The notes under the pieces were generated by a model. The model saw only the letters and a program-made list of their open reading frames with translations. It did not search any database and was not told the DNA's origin. Made by a program: the position numbers and the translations under genes. Shown piece by piece: positions 18,153-27,347 of a DNA stretch of 64,000 nt. Source of the stretch: Streptomyces sp. NBC_01549 (GTDB lineage Bacteria; Actinomycetota; Actinomycetes; Streptomycetales; Streptomycetaceae); the NCBI RefSeq assembly GCF_026339955.1, contig NZ_JAPEPW010000001.1, positions 2,630,501 to 2,694,500 of the forward strand, given 5' to 3'. Numbering within the stretch: the first letter of the stretch is position 1; each line of letters starts with the position of its first letter.

Positions 18153-19562
18153 TCAGTTCGTACCGCAGATCTTCAGGCCCACCGGGGTACCGCACGGCAG
18201 GTGGCCGTGGGTGCGGATGACGTCCTGGCCGTTGCCGCGGCTGATGTAGGTGAGGAAGCTGGAGGCGAGGGAGTCGGCGGGCGGCTGGCCGTAGGTGTAG
18301 GCGTACTCGATCTCGCGGTACGGGTAGGAGGACGTGCCGTGTTCCAGGTCCTCCACGGACGCGGTGTGACCGTCGAGGGTGAGCTGGTGCAGGCCCTTGT
18401 AGCCGGTGGCGAGGTTCAGTTCGCTGTAGCCGATCGCCCCGGGCAACCCGGCCACCGTGCTCAGCACCCGCTCCGTGGAGTCGAGTTCGCACCGCACGAC
18501 CGGCGCCGTCGCGTCGTCCTTGTGGACGCAGTCCAGGGAGGAGTTGGCGATTTCCCCGCGGCCCAGGACCCGGCGCTGGAAGACCTGGCGGGTGCCGGAG
18601 TTGGCGTCCCGGCTGATGAGGAGCACCGGGCGGTCGGGGCCGCCCAGCTGCTTCCAGTTCTTGATCTCGCCGCGGTAGAGGCGGCGTACGTCGGCGAGCG
18701 ACAGGTTCCGGACGGGCAGGTCGTCGTTCACGATCAGGGTGAAGACCGAGACCGCGACCCGGTTCTCACGCAGTTGCGGGAACCCGCTCGGCTTGGGCCC
18801 GTCGGAGAGGGCGTCGACGGGCGGCGCGCCCTTCGCCGACTTGGCGCCGGCTTCGCCGAGTTCACCCACGCCCGCCGTGCTCCCGTGCGCGTCGACCACG
18901 ATGTCGGCGCCCTCGCAGTCCTGCTCGTACTTCTTCGCCAGCTCGCTCATCACGGGCGCGAAGGCGGTCGATCCGGTAACGGTGAGCGTGCCCTTCTCGC
19001 AGCCGATCGGCGGCCAGGAGTCGTCCCGCAGCACGACGATCAGCGCGAGCGTGACGACACACGCGGTCAGCAGCACGGTGATCAGCCGGGCCGCCCGGCT
19101 GAAGAGGGGCGGCTGGTCGTCCGGTGTCGTACTGCGGTTGGGGCTGACCTCGCCGTCCCGCAGCCCGCCGATGAGCCGTATCTCGCGCCCCACGTCCCCG
19201 CCCGACAGCAGTACGAGGAGCTTGAAGTGCTCGCCCCGGTTGAGCGGGACGCGCGGGATGCGCAGGACGCCGTTCTCGTAACTGAGGCCCGCGGCGGGGG
19301 TGAAGTGGTCCATGAGGTGGTCGGTGCCGGGCGGCTGGGTGACCGACACACCGCGGATGGTGCGGTCGGTGAACACGGCCGTCAGACCGTGACGTTCACG
19401 GCTCGTGTAGTCGTCGCCGGCGATGCTCTGCGAACCGTCGTTCTCGATCCGCAGCAGCACGAGGGTGGCGTCCATCATGCCCGGCGTCTCGTCGAACAGC
19501 CCGAGCCGTACGTTGGCGCGCCCCGAACGCACGTCGTCGCCAATCGGGTTGTCCATCTGCAC
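18153..19562 (-). CDS. Phosphate-binding-like (PstS-type) receptor with cytoplasmic beta domain
   Basis: 469 residues from a GTG at 19562. Residues about 1-150 are a beta-sandwich-like domain (NVRLGLFDETPGMMDATLVL, PLNRGEHFKLLVLLSG). A membrane helix spans about 160-182, and from 195 on lies a PBP-like domain resembling PstS (LTVTGSTAFAPVMSELAKKY, DAHGSTAGVGELGE, ISRDANSGTRQVF, YSELNLATGYKG). The outer domain would bind a small anion while the N-terminal domain stays inside, so it looks like a receptor rather than a transport component. No pst permease genes are nearby. Upstream, a separate 42-codon frame encodes what should be the first membrane anchor. The kinase gene lies further upstream on the same strand. 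Confidence 0.75.
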   Translation of the reverse strand: MQMDNPIGDDVRSGRANVRLGLFDETPGMMDATLVLLRIENDGSQSIAGDDYTSRERHGLTAVFTDRTIRGVSVTQPPGTDHLMDHFTPAAGLSYENGVLRIPRVPLNRGEHFKLLVLLSGGDVGREIRLIGGLRDGEVSPNRSTTPDDQPPLFSRAARLITVLLTACVVTLALIVVLRDDSWPPIGCEKGTLTVTGSTAFAPVMSELAKKYEQDCEGADIVVDAHGSTAGVGELGEAGAKSAKGAPPVDALSDGPKPSGFPQLRENRVAVSVFTLIVNDDLPVRNLSLADVRRLYRGEIKNWKQLGGPDRPVLLISRDANSGTRQVFQRRVLGRGEIANSSLDCVHKDDATAPVVRCELDSTERVLSTVAGLPGAIGYSELNLATGYKGLHQLTLDGHTASVEDLEHGTSSYPYREIEYAYTYGQPPADSLASSFLTYISRGNGQDVIRTHGHLPCGTPVGLKICGTN

Positions 19563-19577
19563 CCGGTAGCCGATCCT

Positions 19578-19612
19578 CCCTCACTGCCTTAAGGGCGTGG
19601 GCGGTGCCCCCA
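19578..19612 (-). other. 35-bp insertion separating the receptor's N-terminal anchor
   Basis: On the minus strand, the anchor frame ends ...YERRVPRR at 19613 and the receptor frame resumes with RIGYRVQMDN from 19577. Removing exactly these 35 bases joins the two in frame. The segment carries a stop (TAA at 19589-19591) and an imperfect inverted repeat (CACTGCC with GGCGGTG). The exact boundaries are inferred. Confidence 0.55.
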
Positions 19613-19717
19613 GCGCCGCGGCACCCGGCGTTCGTACCAGACCATCACCGCGGAGGCGGCGACGCCGATCACGGCGGTCCCCACGGCCACAATGTTCTCC
19701 GCGCTCAGCCACTCCAT
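19589..19717 (-). pseudogene. Detached N-terminal membrane anchor of the receptor
   Basis: A 42-codon frame (MEWLSAENIVAVGTAVIGVA, then ASAVMVWYERRVPRR, then an unrelated tail WGHRPRP). It contains one clear membrane helix and a positive-inside stop-transfer motif, so it would orient the following domain to the cytoplasm. It is followed by a frameshift relative to the receptor body. It could still be translated alone as a small membrane peptide. Confidence 0.55.
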
Positions 19718-19827
19718 CGCGAGCCACTCCCCCGAGCCCAAGGTGCGGTCACCGTACGGCTCGGGGCGGGAACGCCCGGCGTACGCCAGGTGAAGTTCGG
19801 CGACCGTTCAGCCGAACTGACGACTCG

Positions 19828-21759
19828 TCAGCCGCTCTTCGTGTACGTCAACGACTCGCCCGAGCCCGTGTTCACCCGGCGCAACCGGCCGTCCGACAGG
19901 AGAGTGATCTCGGAGGCGGCACCCGGAGAACAGGAGGAGATCGGTGCGCCGCCGGTGACTTCGGAAGGGCCGATCACCAGAGGACCGCCGGCGCCGGGAG
20001 CTGCCGTCAGTCTGGCTCGGAAGACGCAGTGGTAGGTGCTGCTGCCGGACGGGCCGTCCGCGACGAGCGAGAGGACCGTGTCACCCACCCCGCCCTGCTG
20101 GATGGTGAGTTGGCGGGTGTTGTGGCCCGTCGCGTTGTCGATGGAGGCATCCCAGGTGCCGAGGAACCCCTCCGGGATCGTGCCGCCCTGGGATGTCCGG
20201 GGCGAGGCGGAATCGGAGGGAGAGGAGGGAAGGGAAGAAGGTGAGTTGGGGGCGTTCGGGGTCGTGGACGCGGGCGAGGACGCCTTCGCGTCGTCGGTGC
20301 CCTTGGCCGTGCCGCCCTGCATCAGCGCGTAGACGGAACCGCCCGCGCCGAGCGCGACGACCAGCGCCACGGCGATCAGGGCGGCGGTGGAGCGGCCGCT
20401 TCTGCGCGGCGGCTCGGGCTCGGGGACGCCCGTGGGGCCGTACGGCGTCGTGGGCATGCCCGGTCCGTACGGCGGCGTCGGGCCGTACGAGCCGGGAGCG
20501 CCCCAGCCCCCCTGCGGATAGCCGTACGCGGGCGGGCCCGTGGGGTTCGGGTGCTGCTGGGGATGGCCGTACGCGGGGTGCGCGGCGGGCGGCGCGGCCG
20601 GTGGGGGCGCCTGGCCGGCGCCCGCGATCAGCGTCGGAAAGTGGTCCGTCGAGGCCGGTCCTCCGGGCGGGGGCGGGGTGGCGGCGTGCTCCGGAGCGAC
20701 CTCGGGGGCGGGAGCGGGGGTGGGTGCGGCCGAGGGCTTGGACAGGTCCAGGGCCGCCGGGGCGGATCCCTGGGCCGGTTCCGGAGCGGGGACGGCGCCC
20801 TGGTGCGCGGGCGGCGCCGGGGCCGGTGCGGGGCGCTCGTCCGGGTTCTCCGTGTCCAGCAACCGCACGGCGTGCCGCCCGAGTTGGGCCACGAGCGCGC
20901 TCGGCAGCCACGGGTCGCGGGACCGCCCGTCCACGACGGTGTCCTGCGCTCCGATGCGCTCCAGGATCTCGTCGAGGCCGGGGCGGGCGGCGGGGTCCTT
21001 GCGCAGACAGTGCCGTACGAGGTCGGCGAGGCCCTCCGGTACGCCGTCCAGGTCGGGATCCTCCTGCGCGATGCGGAACATCATCGCGTGCACTCCGCTG
21101 CCCGCCGCCCCGAAGGGCAGGGCGCCGGTGGCGGCGTAGGAGAGGACCGAGCCCAGGCAGAAGATGTCGCACGCGGGCGTGACACGGTCGCCGCGGACCT
21201 GCTCGGGCGCCATGAACCCAGGCGAGCCGACGAGGGCGCCGGTGCGGGTGAGGCCGCCGTCGGTGACGGTCTCCAGGGCGCGCGCGATACCGAAGTCGAT
21301 GACGCGCGGGCCGTCGATGGTCACGAGGACGTTGGAGGGCTTGAGGTCGCGGTGGATGAGCCCGGCGGCGTGGATGTCCTTGAGGGCGTGGGCGAGTCCG
21401 GCCGCGAGGATGCGGGCGGAACGTTCCGGTAGCGCTCCGTGGTCGTGGCCCACGACGGTCTGGAGGGACGGTCCTGCGACATATCCGGTCGCCACCCACG
21501 GGACAGCGGCCTCGGTGTCCGCGTCGAGGACGGGCGCGGTCCAGTGGCCGCCGACCCGGCGCGCGGCCTGCACCTCCTGGCGGAAGCGGGCCCGGAACTC
21601 CTCCTGCGCGGCGAGCTCCTCGCGCACCAGCTTCACGGCGACGGTGCGGCCCCGGTCGGAGCGGGCCAGATAGACGCGCCCCATGCCGCCGGCACCGAGC
21701 CGCGCGAGCAGTCGGTACGCCCCGATCTGCTGCGGCTCCCCCGCCCCCAGTTTCTCCAT
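19828..21759 (-). CDS. Membrane-anchored serine/threonine protein kinase
   Basis: A 643-residue protein. The kinase domain (about 14-270) has all catalytic motifs: the Gly loop LGAGGMGRVYL, Lys about 43 in VAVKL, HRDLKPSNV (136-144), DFG (155-157) and GSPGFMAPE (178-186). A Pro/Ala/Gly/Tyr-rich linker (about 310-455) leads to a membrane helix (about 458-480). An extracellular beta domain follows (GFLGTWDASIDNATGHNTRQ, then CVFRARLTA, SSCSPG), with two Cys that may pair. No PASTA repeats. It should phosphorylate proteins in response to an outside signal. The start ATG at 21759 follows GAGGG. It is followed by the receptor gene on the same strand (110-base gap to the anchor), so they may share a pathway. 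Confidence 0.92.
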   Translation of the reverse strand: MEKLGAGEPQQIGAYRLLARLGAGGMGRVYLARSDRGRTVAVKLVREELAAQEEFRARFRQEVQAARRVGGHWTAPVLDADTEAAVPWVATGYVAGPSLQTVVGHDHGALPERSARILAAGLAHALKDIHAAGLIHRDLKPSNVLVTIDGPRVIDFGIARALETVTDGGLTRTGALVGSPGFMAPEQVRGDRVTPACDIFCLGSVLSYAATGALPFGAAGSGVHAMMFRIAQEDPDLDGVPEGLADLVRHCLRKDPAARPGLDEILERIGAQDTVVDGRSRDPWLPSALVAQLGRHAVRLLDTENPDERPAPAPAPPAHQGAVPAPEPAQGSAPAALDLSKPSAAPTPAPAPEVAPEHAATPPPPGGPASTDHFPTLIAGAGQAPPPAAPPAAHPAYGHPQQHPNPTGPPAYGYPQGGWGAPGSYGPTPPYGPGMPTTPYGPTGVPEPEPPRRSGRSTAALIAVALVVALGAGGSVYALMQGGTAKGTDDAKASSPASTTPNAPNSPSSLPSSPSDSASPRTSQGGTIPEGFLGTWDASIDNATGHNTRQLTIQQGGVGDTVLSLVADGPSGSSTYHCVFRARLTAAPGAGGPLVIGPSEVTGGAPISSCSPGAASEITLLSDGRLRRVNTGSGESLTYTKSG

Positions 21760-22004
21760 CGTCGTGTCGCCCTCCCCCGTGCCTGTGCAACCGCCCGAGC
21801 CCGAGGATAGTGCGGCCCTACGGGGCGGTGGGTGGGGCGCTGTCTACGGTTCAGTAACAGCACCCGGCGTTTTCGTGACGTCCGTCGCGGCCCCGTCGAT
21901 CTCGTCTCGCCCAGCGCCCTGCCGGCGCCCAAGCCCGACAGACTGTCGTGGAAAGCCCCCGGTGACAGACAGGACGTCGATATCGCGCCCCCTCCGTGGA
22001 CATT

Positions 22005-22017
22005 TACGCTTCGGCGC
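22005..22017 (+). promoter_or_regulatory. Candidate -10 for a leaderless aminotransferase transcript
   Basis: TACGCT at 22005-22010 lies exactly 7 bases before the ATG, and no ribosome-binding site is present. This is the geometry of a leaderless actinomycete transcript. No good -35 is visible. Confidence 0.4.
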
Positions 22018-23373
22018 ATGACTCCTCAGCCCAACCCCCAGGTCGGCGCCGCTGTGAAGGCCGCGGACCGCGCGCACGTGTTCCACTCCTGGTCCGCGCA
22101 GGAGCTCATCGACCCGCTCGCCGTGGCCGGCGCGGAGGGGTCGTATTTCTGGGACTACGAAGGCAAGCGGTATCTGGACTTCACCAGCGGGCTCGTCTTC
22201 ACCAACATCGGCTACCAGCACCCGAAGGTCGTCGCCGCGATCCAGGAACAGGCGGCGACCCTGTCCACGTTCGCGCCCGCCTTCGCCGTGGAGGCCCGTT
22301 CGGAGGCGGCCCGGCTGATCGCCGAGCGGACCCCGGGCGACCTGGACAAGATCTTCTTCACCAACGGTGGCGCGGAGGCCGTCGAGAACGCCACGCGTAT
22401 GGCCCGGCTGCACACCGGCCGTCCGAAGGTGCTCTCCGCGTACCGCTCGTACCACGGGGCCACCTCCACCGCGATCAACCTCACCGGTGACCCGCGGCGC
22501 TGGCCGAACGACAGCGGCGCGGCGGGGGTCGTCCACTTCTGGGCGCCGTTCCTCTACCGCTCCCCCTTCCACTCCGACAGTGAGCGGCAGGAGTGCGAGC
22601 GGGCGCTGCAGCACCTGGAGGACACCATCGTCTTCGAGGGGCCGGGGACCGTCGCGGCCATCATCCTCGAGACGATTCCGGGGACGGCGGGGATCATGAC
22701 GCCGCCGCCGGGCTATCTCGCGGGGGTCCGCGCGCTCTGCGACCAGTACGGGATCGTCTTCATCCTGGACGAGGTCATGGCGGGGTTCGGGCGTACCGGG
22801 AAGTGGTTCGCGGCGGACCACTACGAGGTGACGCCGGACCTCATGACCTTCGCGAAGGGCGTGAACTCGGGCTACGTCCCGCTGGGCGGCGTCGCGATCT
22901 CCTCGGCGATCGCGGAGACCTTCGCCCGGCGGCCCTACCCCGGGGGGCTCACGTACTCCGGGCATCCGCTGGCCTGTGCCGCCGCCGTCGCCACCATCAA
23001 CGTGATGGAGGAGGAGGGCATCGTCGAGCAGGCCGCGCGGATCGGGGAGACGGTGCTCGGGCCCGGGCTGCGGGAGCTCGCCTCCCGGCATCCCAGTGTG
23101 GGTGAGGTGCGCGGTACGGGGGTGTTCTGGGCGCTGGAGCTGGTCAAGGACCGGGAGACGCGGGAGCCGCTGGTGCCCTACAACGCCGCCGGGGAGGCCA
23201 ATGGGCCGATGGTCGCGTTCGGGGCGGCGGCGAAGGCGCGGGGGCTGTGGCCGTTCATCAACATGAACCGGACTCATGTCGTGCCGCCGTGCAATGTCTC
23301 CGAGGGGGAGGCGAAGGAGGGGCTTGCGGTGCTGGACGAGGCGTTGTCGGTGGCGGACGAGTACACCGCGTGA
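22018..23373 (+). CDS. Class III PLP-dependent aminotransferase
   Basis: 451 residues from the ATG at 22018; the upstream open frame has no family similarity. Fold-type I motifs are present: FFTNGGAEAVENATRMAR, YRSYHGATSTAINLTG, FILDEVMAGFGRTGKW (Asp about 251) and MTFAKGVNSGYVPLGGV with the PLP Lys about 280. The family moves an amino group from an omega-amino acid (beta-alanine, GABA, taurine or similar) to pyruvate or 2-oxoglutarate; which donor is used is not visible. A GntR regulator follows 300 bases downstream on the same strand and may control it. Confidence 0.9.
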   Translation: MTPQPNPQVGAAVKAADRAHVFHSWSAQELIDPLAVAGAEGSYFWDYEGKRYLDFTSGLVFTNIGYQHPKVVAAIQEQAATLSTFAPAFAVEARSEAARLIAERTPGDLDKIFFTNGGAEAVENATRMARLHTGRPKVLSAYRSYHGATSTAINLTGDPRRWPNDSGAAGVVHFWAPFLYRSPFHSDSERQECERALQHLEDTIVFEGPGTVAAIILETIPGTAGIMTPPPGYLAGVRALCDQYGIVFILDEVMAGFGRTGKWFAADHYEVTPDLMTFAKGVNSGYVPLGGVAISSAIAETFARRPYPGGLTYSGHPLACAAAVATINVMEEEGIVEQAARIGETVLGPGLRELASRHPSVGEVRGTGVFWALELVKDRETREPLVPYNAAGEANGPMVAFGAAAKARGLWPFINMNRTHVVPPCNVSEGEAKEGLAVLDEALSVADEYTA

Positions 23374-23681
23374 CCGTGCGGGGGCTTCTCACCCCCGCCG
23401 CCCCTACCCGTCACATCCGTACCTGGGGGCTCCGCCCCCAGACCCCCGAGGTGGTTCCTTCGATTGCGGGCGGGCGGGGGTTGGTCGCGTAGTTCCCCGC
23501 GCCCCCAGGGGTGGGGCTTCGCCCCACATCCCCCGCCCGCCGAAGTTCTTCGGCTGACGGCCGGTGGGGGTTGGTCGCGCAGTTCCCCGCGCCCCCAGGG
23601 TGCTCGGGTCCGCGTAAGGTGGCGTGCTCATAGAGAGAGCGCGCGTAGGTGCGCCCGTACGTGATGAGGGAGCGAGAGACC
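23374..23681 (+). repeat. Composite intergenic repeat, copy 3
   Basis: The 308-base gap starts with the shared module (about 23391-23418) and a GGGGGCTCCGCCCCC hairpin. Two copies of GGTCGCGYAGTTCCCCGCGC follow (about 23482-23506 and 23573-23597), separated by a GTGGGGCTTCGCCCCAC hairpin. It lies 3' of the aminotransferase and 5' of the GntR gene. Confidence 0.75.
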
Positions 23682-24377
23682 ATGCCCGGCATCGGCGGCA
23701 ACGGCGCCGTGACCCGTAGCACCCTGCGGCAGCAGATCGCGGACGCGCTTCGCGACGAGGTGCTGGCAGGCCGACTCCGGCCCGGGCAGGCGTTCACGGT
23801 GAAGGAGATCGCCGAGCAGTACGGCGTCTCCGCGACCCCCGTTCGCGAGGCTCTCGTCGATCTGTCGGCCCAGGGCCTCCTGGAGGCGGACCAGCACCGT
23901 GGCTTCCGCGTGCACGAGTACTCGCTGGCCGACTACCGCGGCATGATCGAGGCCCGGAGTCTGGTCACCGACGGGATGTTCCAGAGTCTCCTCCGCGGAG
24001 GCATGGCGCAGGCCGACGATCCGCGCACCGTCGCGGCCCTCGTCGGCGTCCGCCGCCGCGGCGAGGAGGCCCAGCGCGCCGCGACGGCCGGCGACCTGAA
24101 CATCCTCATCGGCTACGACCTGCGCTTCTGGCGCGAACTGAGCGCCCTCTTCGGCAACCTCTACCTCGCCGACTTCCTGCACCGCCTGCGCGTCCAGTCC
24201 TGGGTGTGCACGGTGCAGCACCTGCGCCGGGTGGAGGATCTGAAGGGCCACCTGTGGGCAGGCCACACGGAGCTCGTGGACGCGCTGGCCCGTCGCGATC
24301 CGGACGGGGCGCACGCGATCATCGCCGCGTACAACGAGCACTCCCTCGCGCTCCTCGAACGCCTGGCCGCCGGATGA
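23682..24377 (+). CDS. GntR-family (FadR/FCD-type) transcriptional regulator
   Basis: 231 residues from the ATG at 23682 with GAGGGAGCGA upstream; in-frame ATG/GTG codons at 23649 and 23664 are alternatives. The N-terminal winged helix is LRQQIADALRDEVLAGRLRP, then FTVKEIAEQYGVSATPVREA. The C-terminal helical FCD-like domain includes YRGMIEARSLVTDGMFQSLL and HTELVDALARRDPDGAHAII, which normally binds an organic acid and a metal. It probably regulates itself or the adjacent aminotransferase. Confidence 0.9.
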   Translation: MPGIGGNGAVTRSTLRQQIADALRDEVLAGRLRPGQAFTVKEIAEQYGVSATPVREALVDLSAQGLLEADQHRGFRVHEYSLADYRGMIEARSLVTDGMFQSLLRGGMAQADDPRTVAALVGVRRRGEEAQRAATAGDLNILIGYDLRFWRELSALFGNLYLADFLHRLRVQSWVCTVQHLRRVEDLKGHLWAGHTELVDALARRDPDGAHAIIAAYNEHSLALLERLAAG

Positions 24378-24536
24378 GCGCGACGTGCGGTCGTGGCGGG
24401 AGAGGTGTGCGCCGGTGCGACAGGTGGGCACACGAGGTGTGGGGAAGGGATCGGCACGAGGGGGGACTGAGGACGGGTCCCACCCATTACGCTTCCCTGA
24501 CCACCGTGCTTCCCAAGGAGCTAGAGGAGCCGTCTG

Positions 24537-25187
24537 TTGGCCTGTGACCTGTGGCTGGTCCCGCTCGTCGACGTGTTGTGCCACACCCCTGACAACCCCT
24601 TCGCCGAGGAACTGGCGCTCTACGACAAGGCGCTGGGCGAGGCCGGACTTCCGCCGGTCCCGGTGTACGCGTACATGCCGGGGCTGTCCGGCGACGTGGC
24701 CCCGGTCGCCGGTTTCGACTACGACGCGCTGCACTTCCTGCGCCGGGCGTATCTGCTCCAGATGTGCGGCCTCGCGGTGACCCCGGTGGACGAACTGGGG
24801 GGTGACTACGAGCAGTTGCTGGAGATGTTCGAGACGAACGCCCAGCAGTCCCACCTCGTGTGGCACTACGACCACGCGGGCGCGTACGTCCCGGTCGACT
24901 TCCCGCACCCGCTCGCCAACGACGAACTCCTCGCCGGAGGCGGCCCCCTGGGCTCCTCCCAGACACTGCTGCGCGAGCTGGAGTTCGTGGCCCCGTCGAT
25001 CGGCATCGACCCGGCGAACCCGCCGGCCGCCCCGCAGCCGCCCATGGCTCCCACCGATCTGGAGGAGCCGGCCGCGCCCGCCCCGTACGACGCGAGCCCG
25101 TTCGCGCGCGAGCGGCATGTGTGGCTCGGCCTGCACGCGGCGGCGACCCGCAGCCTCGCCCAAGGATCGATGATCATCTTCAGCTGA
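24537..25187 (+). CDS. Conserved-looking soluble protein of unknown function
   Basis: 216 residues from a TTG at 24537, chosen because GAGGAG lies 7 bases upstream; a -10-like TACGCT is at about 24489. I do not recognise the family. The N-terminal half is compact and rich in aromatic residues (CDLWLVPLVDVLCHTPDNPF, VYAYMPGLSG, YDALHFLRRAYLLQMCGLAV). A Pro-rich segment spans about 162-185, and the end reads RHVWLGLHAAATRSLAQGSM. There is no signal peptide or membrane helix. It is monocistronic in appearance. Confidence 0.7.
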   Translation: MACDLWLVPLVDVLCHTPDNPFAEELALYDKALGEAGLPPVPVYAYMPGLSGDVAPVAGFDYDALHFLRRAYLLQMCGLAVTPVDELGGDYEQLLEMFETNAQQSHLVWHYDHAGAYVPVDFPHPLANDELLAGGGPLGSSQTLLRELEFVAPSIGIDPANPPAAPQPPMAPTDLEEPAAPAPYDASPFARERHVWLGLHAAATRSLAQGSMIIFS

Positions 25188-25283
25188 GGCGCACACCCCG
25201 GCCGGACAGGTCCTAGGGGTGGGGCCGTCGGCCGGGTGATCCGGTCGGCGGCCCCGGCCTCAAAAGAGAGGGGGCGCTACGGC

Positions 25284-27107
25284 TTAGAACACCGGCGTCC
25301 CGTCCTGTGTCAGCTTCCAGTTGGTGACCGCGAAGTCCGCCGGGCCGAGGCTGCCCTTGGACGTGACGTAGTCGATCATCAGCTGGCGGATCTCGTTGGT
25401 GGAGCTGTAGGCGATGTCGGCGGCCGCGATGTGCGGGTAGCCGCTGCCCCCGTTGGCGCGGTAGTTGTTGACGGCGACGACGAAGACCTGGTCGTCGGCG
25501 ACGGCCGCGCCCTTGCAGGTGAGATTCTTGATGCGCGAACCTTCGGCCTGCGCGATGTCGATGTCGTACTCGACCCCGGCGGCGGTGTCGTACATGTAGT
25601 CCCAGAAGCTGTTGGCGTTGGTGAGGGTGGCGGTGTCCACCTTCGTGCCGGACGGGACCCGGTAGTAGTACTTCGCCGCGTACTCCAGGTAGTCCTTGAG
25701 CTGGGCGCCCGTGAGCTTCTTGCCGTACAGGGTGTTGTCGTAGATGTAGAGCCCTGCCACGTCGCGGATGGTGACGTTGCCCGCCGGGATGTCGGCGGTG
25801 CGGCTGAAGGGCGCGGCGACGGAGATCAGGGGGAGGGCGGCATCGGCGGTGGACAGGCCGGAGGCGACCGTCGCCATCTGGACCTGGTGGATGAAGTCCA
25901 TCACCGGGACGTCCTTCCAGCAGGCCTCGGCCGCGGAGAGGTCCGCGGTACAGGTGCCCACCGGCGTGTTCACGTACTTCACGACCAGGTCGTGGTCGGC
26001 CTTGAGGAGCCTGGCGATCTCCGGGTCCTCCTCGACCGTGTTGCTGTTGAGGGTCTGCGCCTTGGTGCTCGTCACCTTCCACTGTCCGTGGTGGAGTTCG
26101 AGCTCGAAGTCGAAGACGGTCAGGCGCATGCCCCAGCAGTACGGCTCGGAGAGGACGACGTCCTTGCCGGTCTGCTCGTTCTTCACCGTGTACGACGAGA
26201 CCTCGACGTGCGTGTGACCGACGAGGATCGCGTCGATGCCGGGAACCTGCTGGGCGACGAGGTTCGAGGCGTTCTCGACGTACGGCAGCTCGTCGCCGTA
26301 CGACGAACTGCCGTCCAGGCCCGAGTGGTCGGTGAGGAACACGACGTCGCAGCCGAGGGCGCGCATCCGCGGTACGTACTTCTTCGCCTGCTCGACGAGC
26401 CCGGTGAACGCCATCTTCCCGGAGACGTTGTCCTTGTCCCACAGGGCGATGCCCGGGTTGGTGAGGCCGAGGATGCCGACCTTGATGTCCGGGGCGCCGG
26501 GGACGCGGACGCGCTTCACGGTGTACGGCTGGAAGGCCGGGCGCAGGGTCTTGGCGTCCAGCGCGTTGGCGCCGAGCAGCGGGAAGTGACACTGCTTCTC
26601 GAACTTGCGCAGGGTCTCGATGCCGTAGTTGAACTCGTGGTTGCCGAGCGCGGCGGCGTCGTAGCGCATGGCGTTCATGGCGACGGCCATCGGGTGCTTG
26701 GGCCCGTGCTTGCCGGTGGCGGGGACGATCGGGTCCACGCGCGCGTAGTAGTACGCCAGCGAGGTGCCCTGGATGATGTCGCCGGCGTCGACGAGCAGGA
26801 CGCGCTCCTCGCCCTTGGCGGCGCGCTGCTGCTTGATGAGGGTGGCGACGCGGGCGACGCCCACGGAGTTGCCCTTGCTGTCCTTGTACGCCGCGTCCGT
26901 GTAGTAGTCCCAGTCGAAGACGTGGCTGTGCAGGTCGGTGGTGCCCAGGATGGAGAACGACCAGGTACGGGGCGCCTTTTCGGGCTTGTGGTTCGGGGCC
27001 TGAGCCTGGGCCGGGGTCGCGGCGACGGCCCCCGCGACCGTGACGGCCGCCCCGGTGACGGCCGACTTCTTCACGAACTCCCGGCGGTTCATGGGATTGA
27101 CGGGCAT
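25284..27107 (-). CDS. Tat-exported 5'-nucleotidase / metallophosphoesterase
   Basis: 607 residues. The N-terminus NRREFVKKSAVTGAAVTVAG is a twin-arginine signal (RREFVKK). The calcineurin-type metal site is spread over TTDLHSHVFDWD, VDAGDIIQG, ALGNHEFNYG, FLTDHSG and VGHTHVEV. The C-terminal 5'-nucleotidase domain (from about 395) includes NTPVGT and AVNNYRANGGSGYP. It should hydrolyse nucleoside monophosphates or cyclic/UDP-sugar relatives outside the membrane. The ATG at 27107 has CAGGAGAC upstream. GCACTAC words repeat in the 240-base upstream gap (27175-27225); their meaning is unknown. Confidence 0.92.
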   Translation of the reverse strand: MPVNPMNRREFVKKSAVTGAAVTVAGAVAATPAQAQAPNHKPEKAPRTWSFSILGTTDLHSHVFDWDYYTDAAYKDSKGNSVGVARVATLIKQQRAAKGEERVLLVDAGDIIQGTSLAYYYARVDPIVPATGKHGPKHPMAVAMNAMRYDAAALGNHEFNYGIETLRKFEKQCHFPLLGANALDAKTLRPAFQPYTVKRVRVPGAPDIKVGILGLTNPGIALWDKDNVSGKMAFTGLVEQAKKYVPRMRALGCDVVFLTDHSGLDGSSSYGDELPYVENASNLVAQQVPGIDAILVGHTHVEVSSYTVKNEQTGKDVVLSEPYCWGMRLTVFDFELELHHGQWKVTSTKAQTLNSNTVEEDPEIARLLKADHDLVVKYVNTPVGTCTADLSAAEACWKDVPVMDFIHQVQMATVASGLSTADAALPLISVAAPFSRTADIPAGNVTIRDVAGLYIYDNTLYGKKLTGAQLKDYLEYAAKYYYRVPSGTKVDTATLTNANSFWDYMYDTAAGVEYDIDIAQAEGSRIKNLTCKGAAVADDQVFVVAVNNYRANGGSGYPHIAAADIAYSSTNEIRQLMIDYVTSKGSLGPADFAVTNWKLTQDGTPVF

Positions 27108-27347
27108 ACGTGTCTCCTGGGACTGGCTGGGACTTGGCTGACGGGAGCAACTGCGCGAGCCGTGCGGGGACTTCGGGCACTACATGTGCACTACTGGTGC
27201 TACGTGCACTACACGCGTAGATCGTCGCCGCGTCCCGGGCCGCCGGGAACCAGGAACAGGCCATGTCCAGGTCAAGGATGGGCATGGCGCGGGCGGCGCC
27301 CTAGGGTCGGCCGAAGCTTCGCCGGGGGCGCCGTCGCGCCGTCGGCC

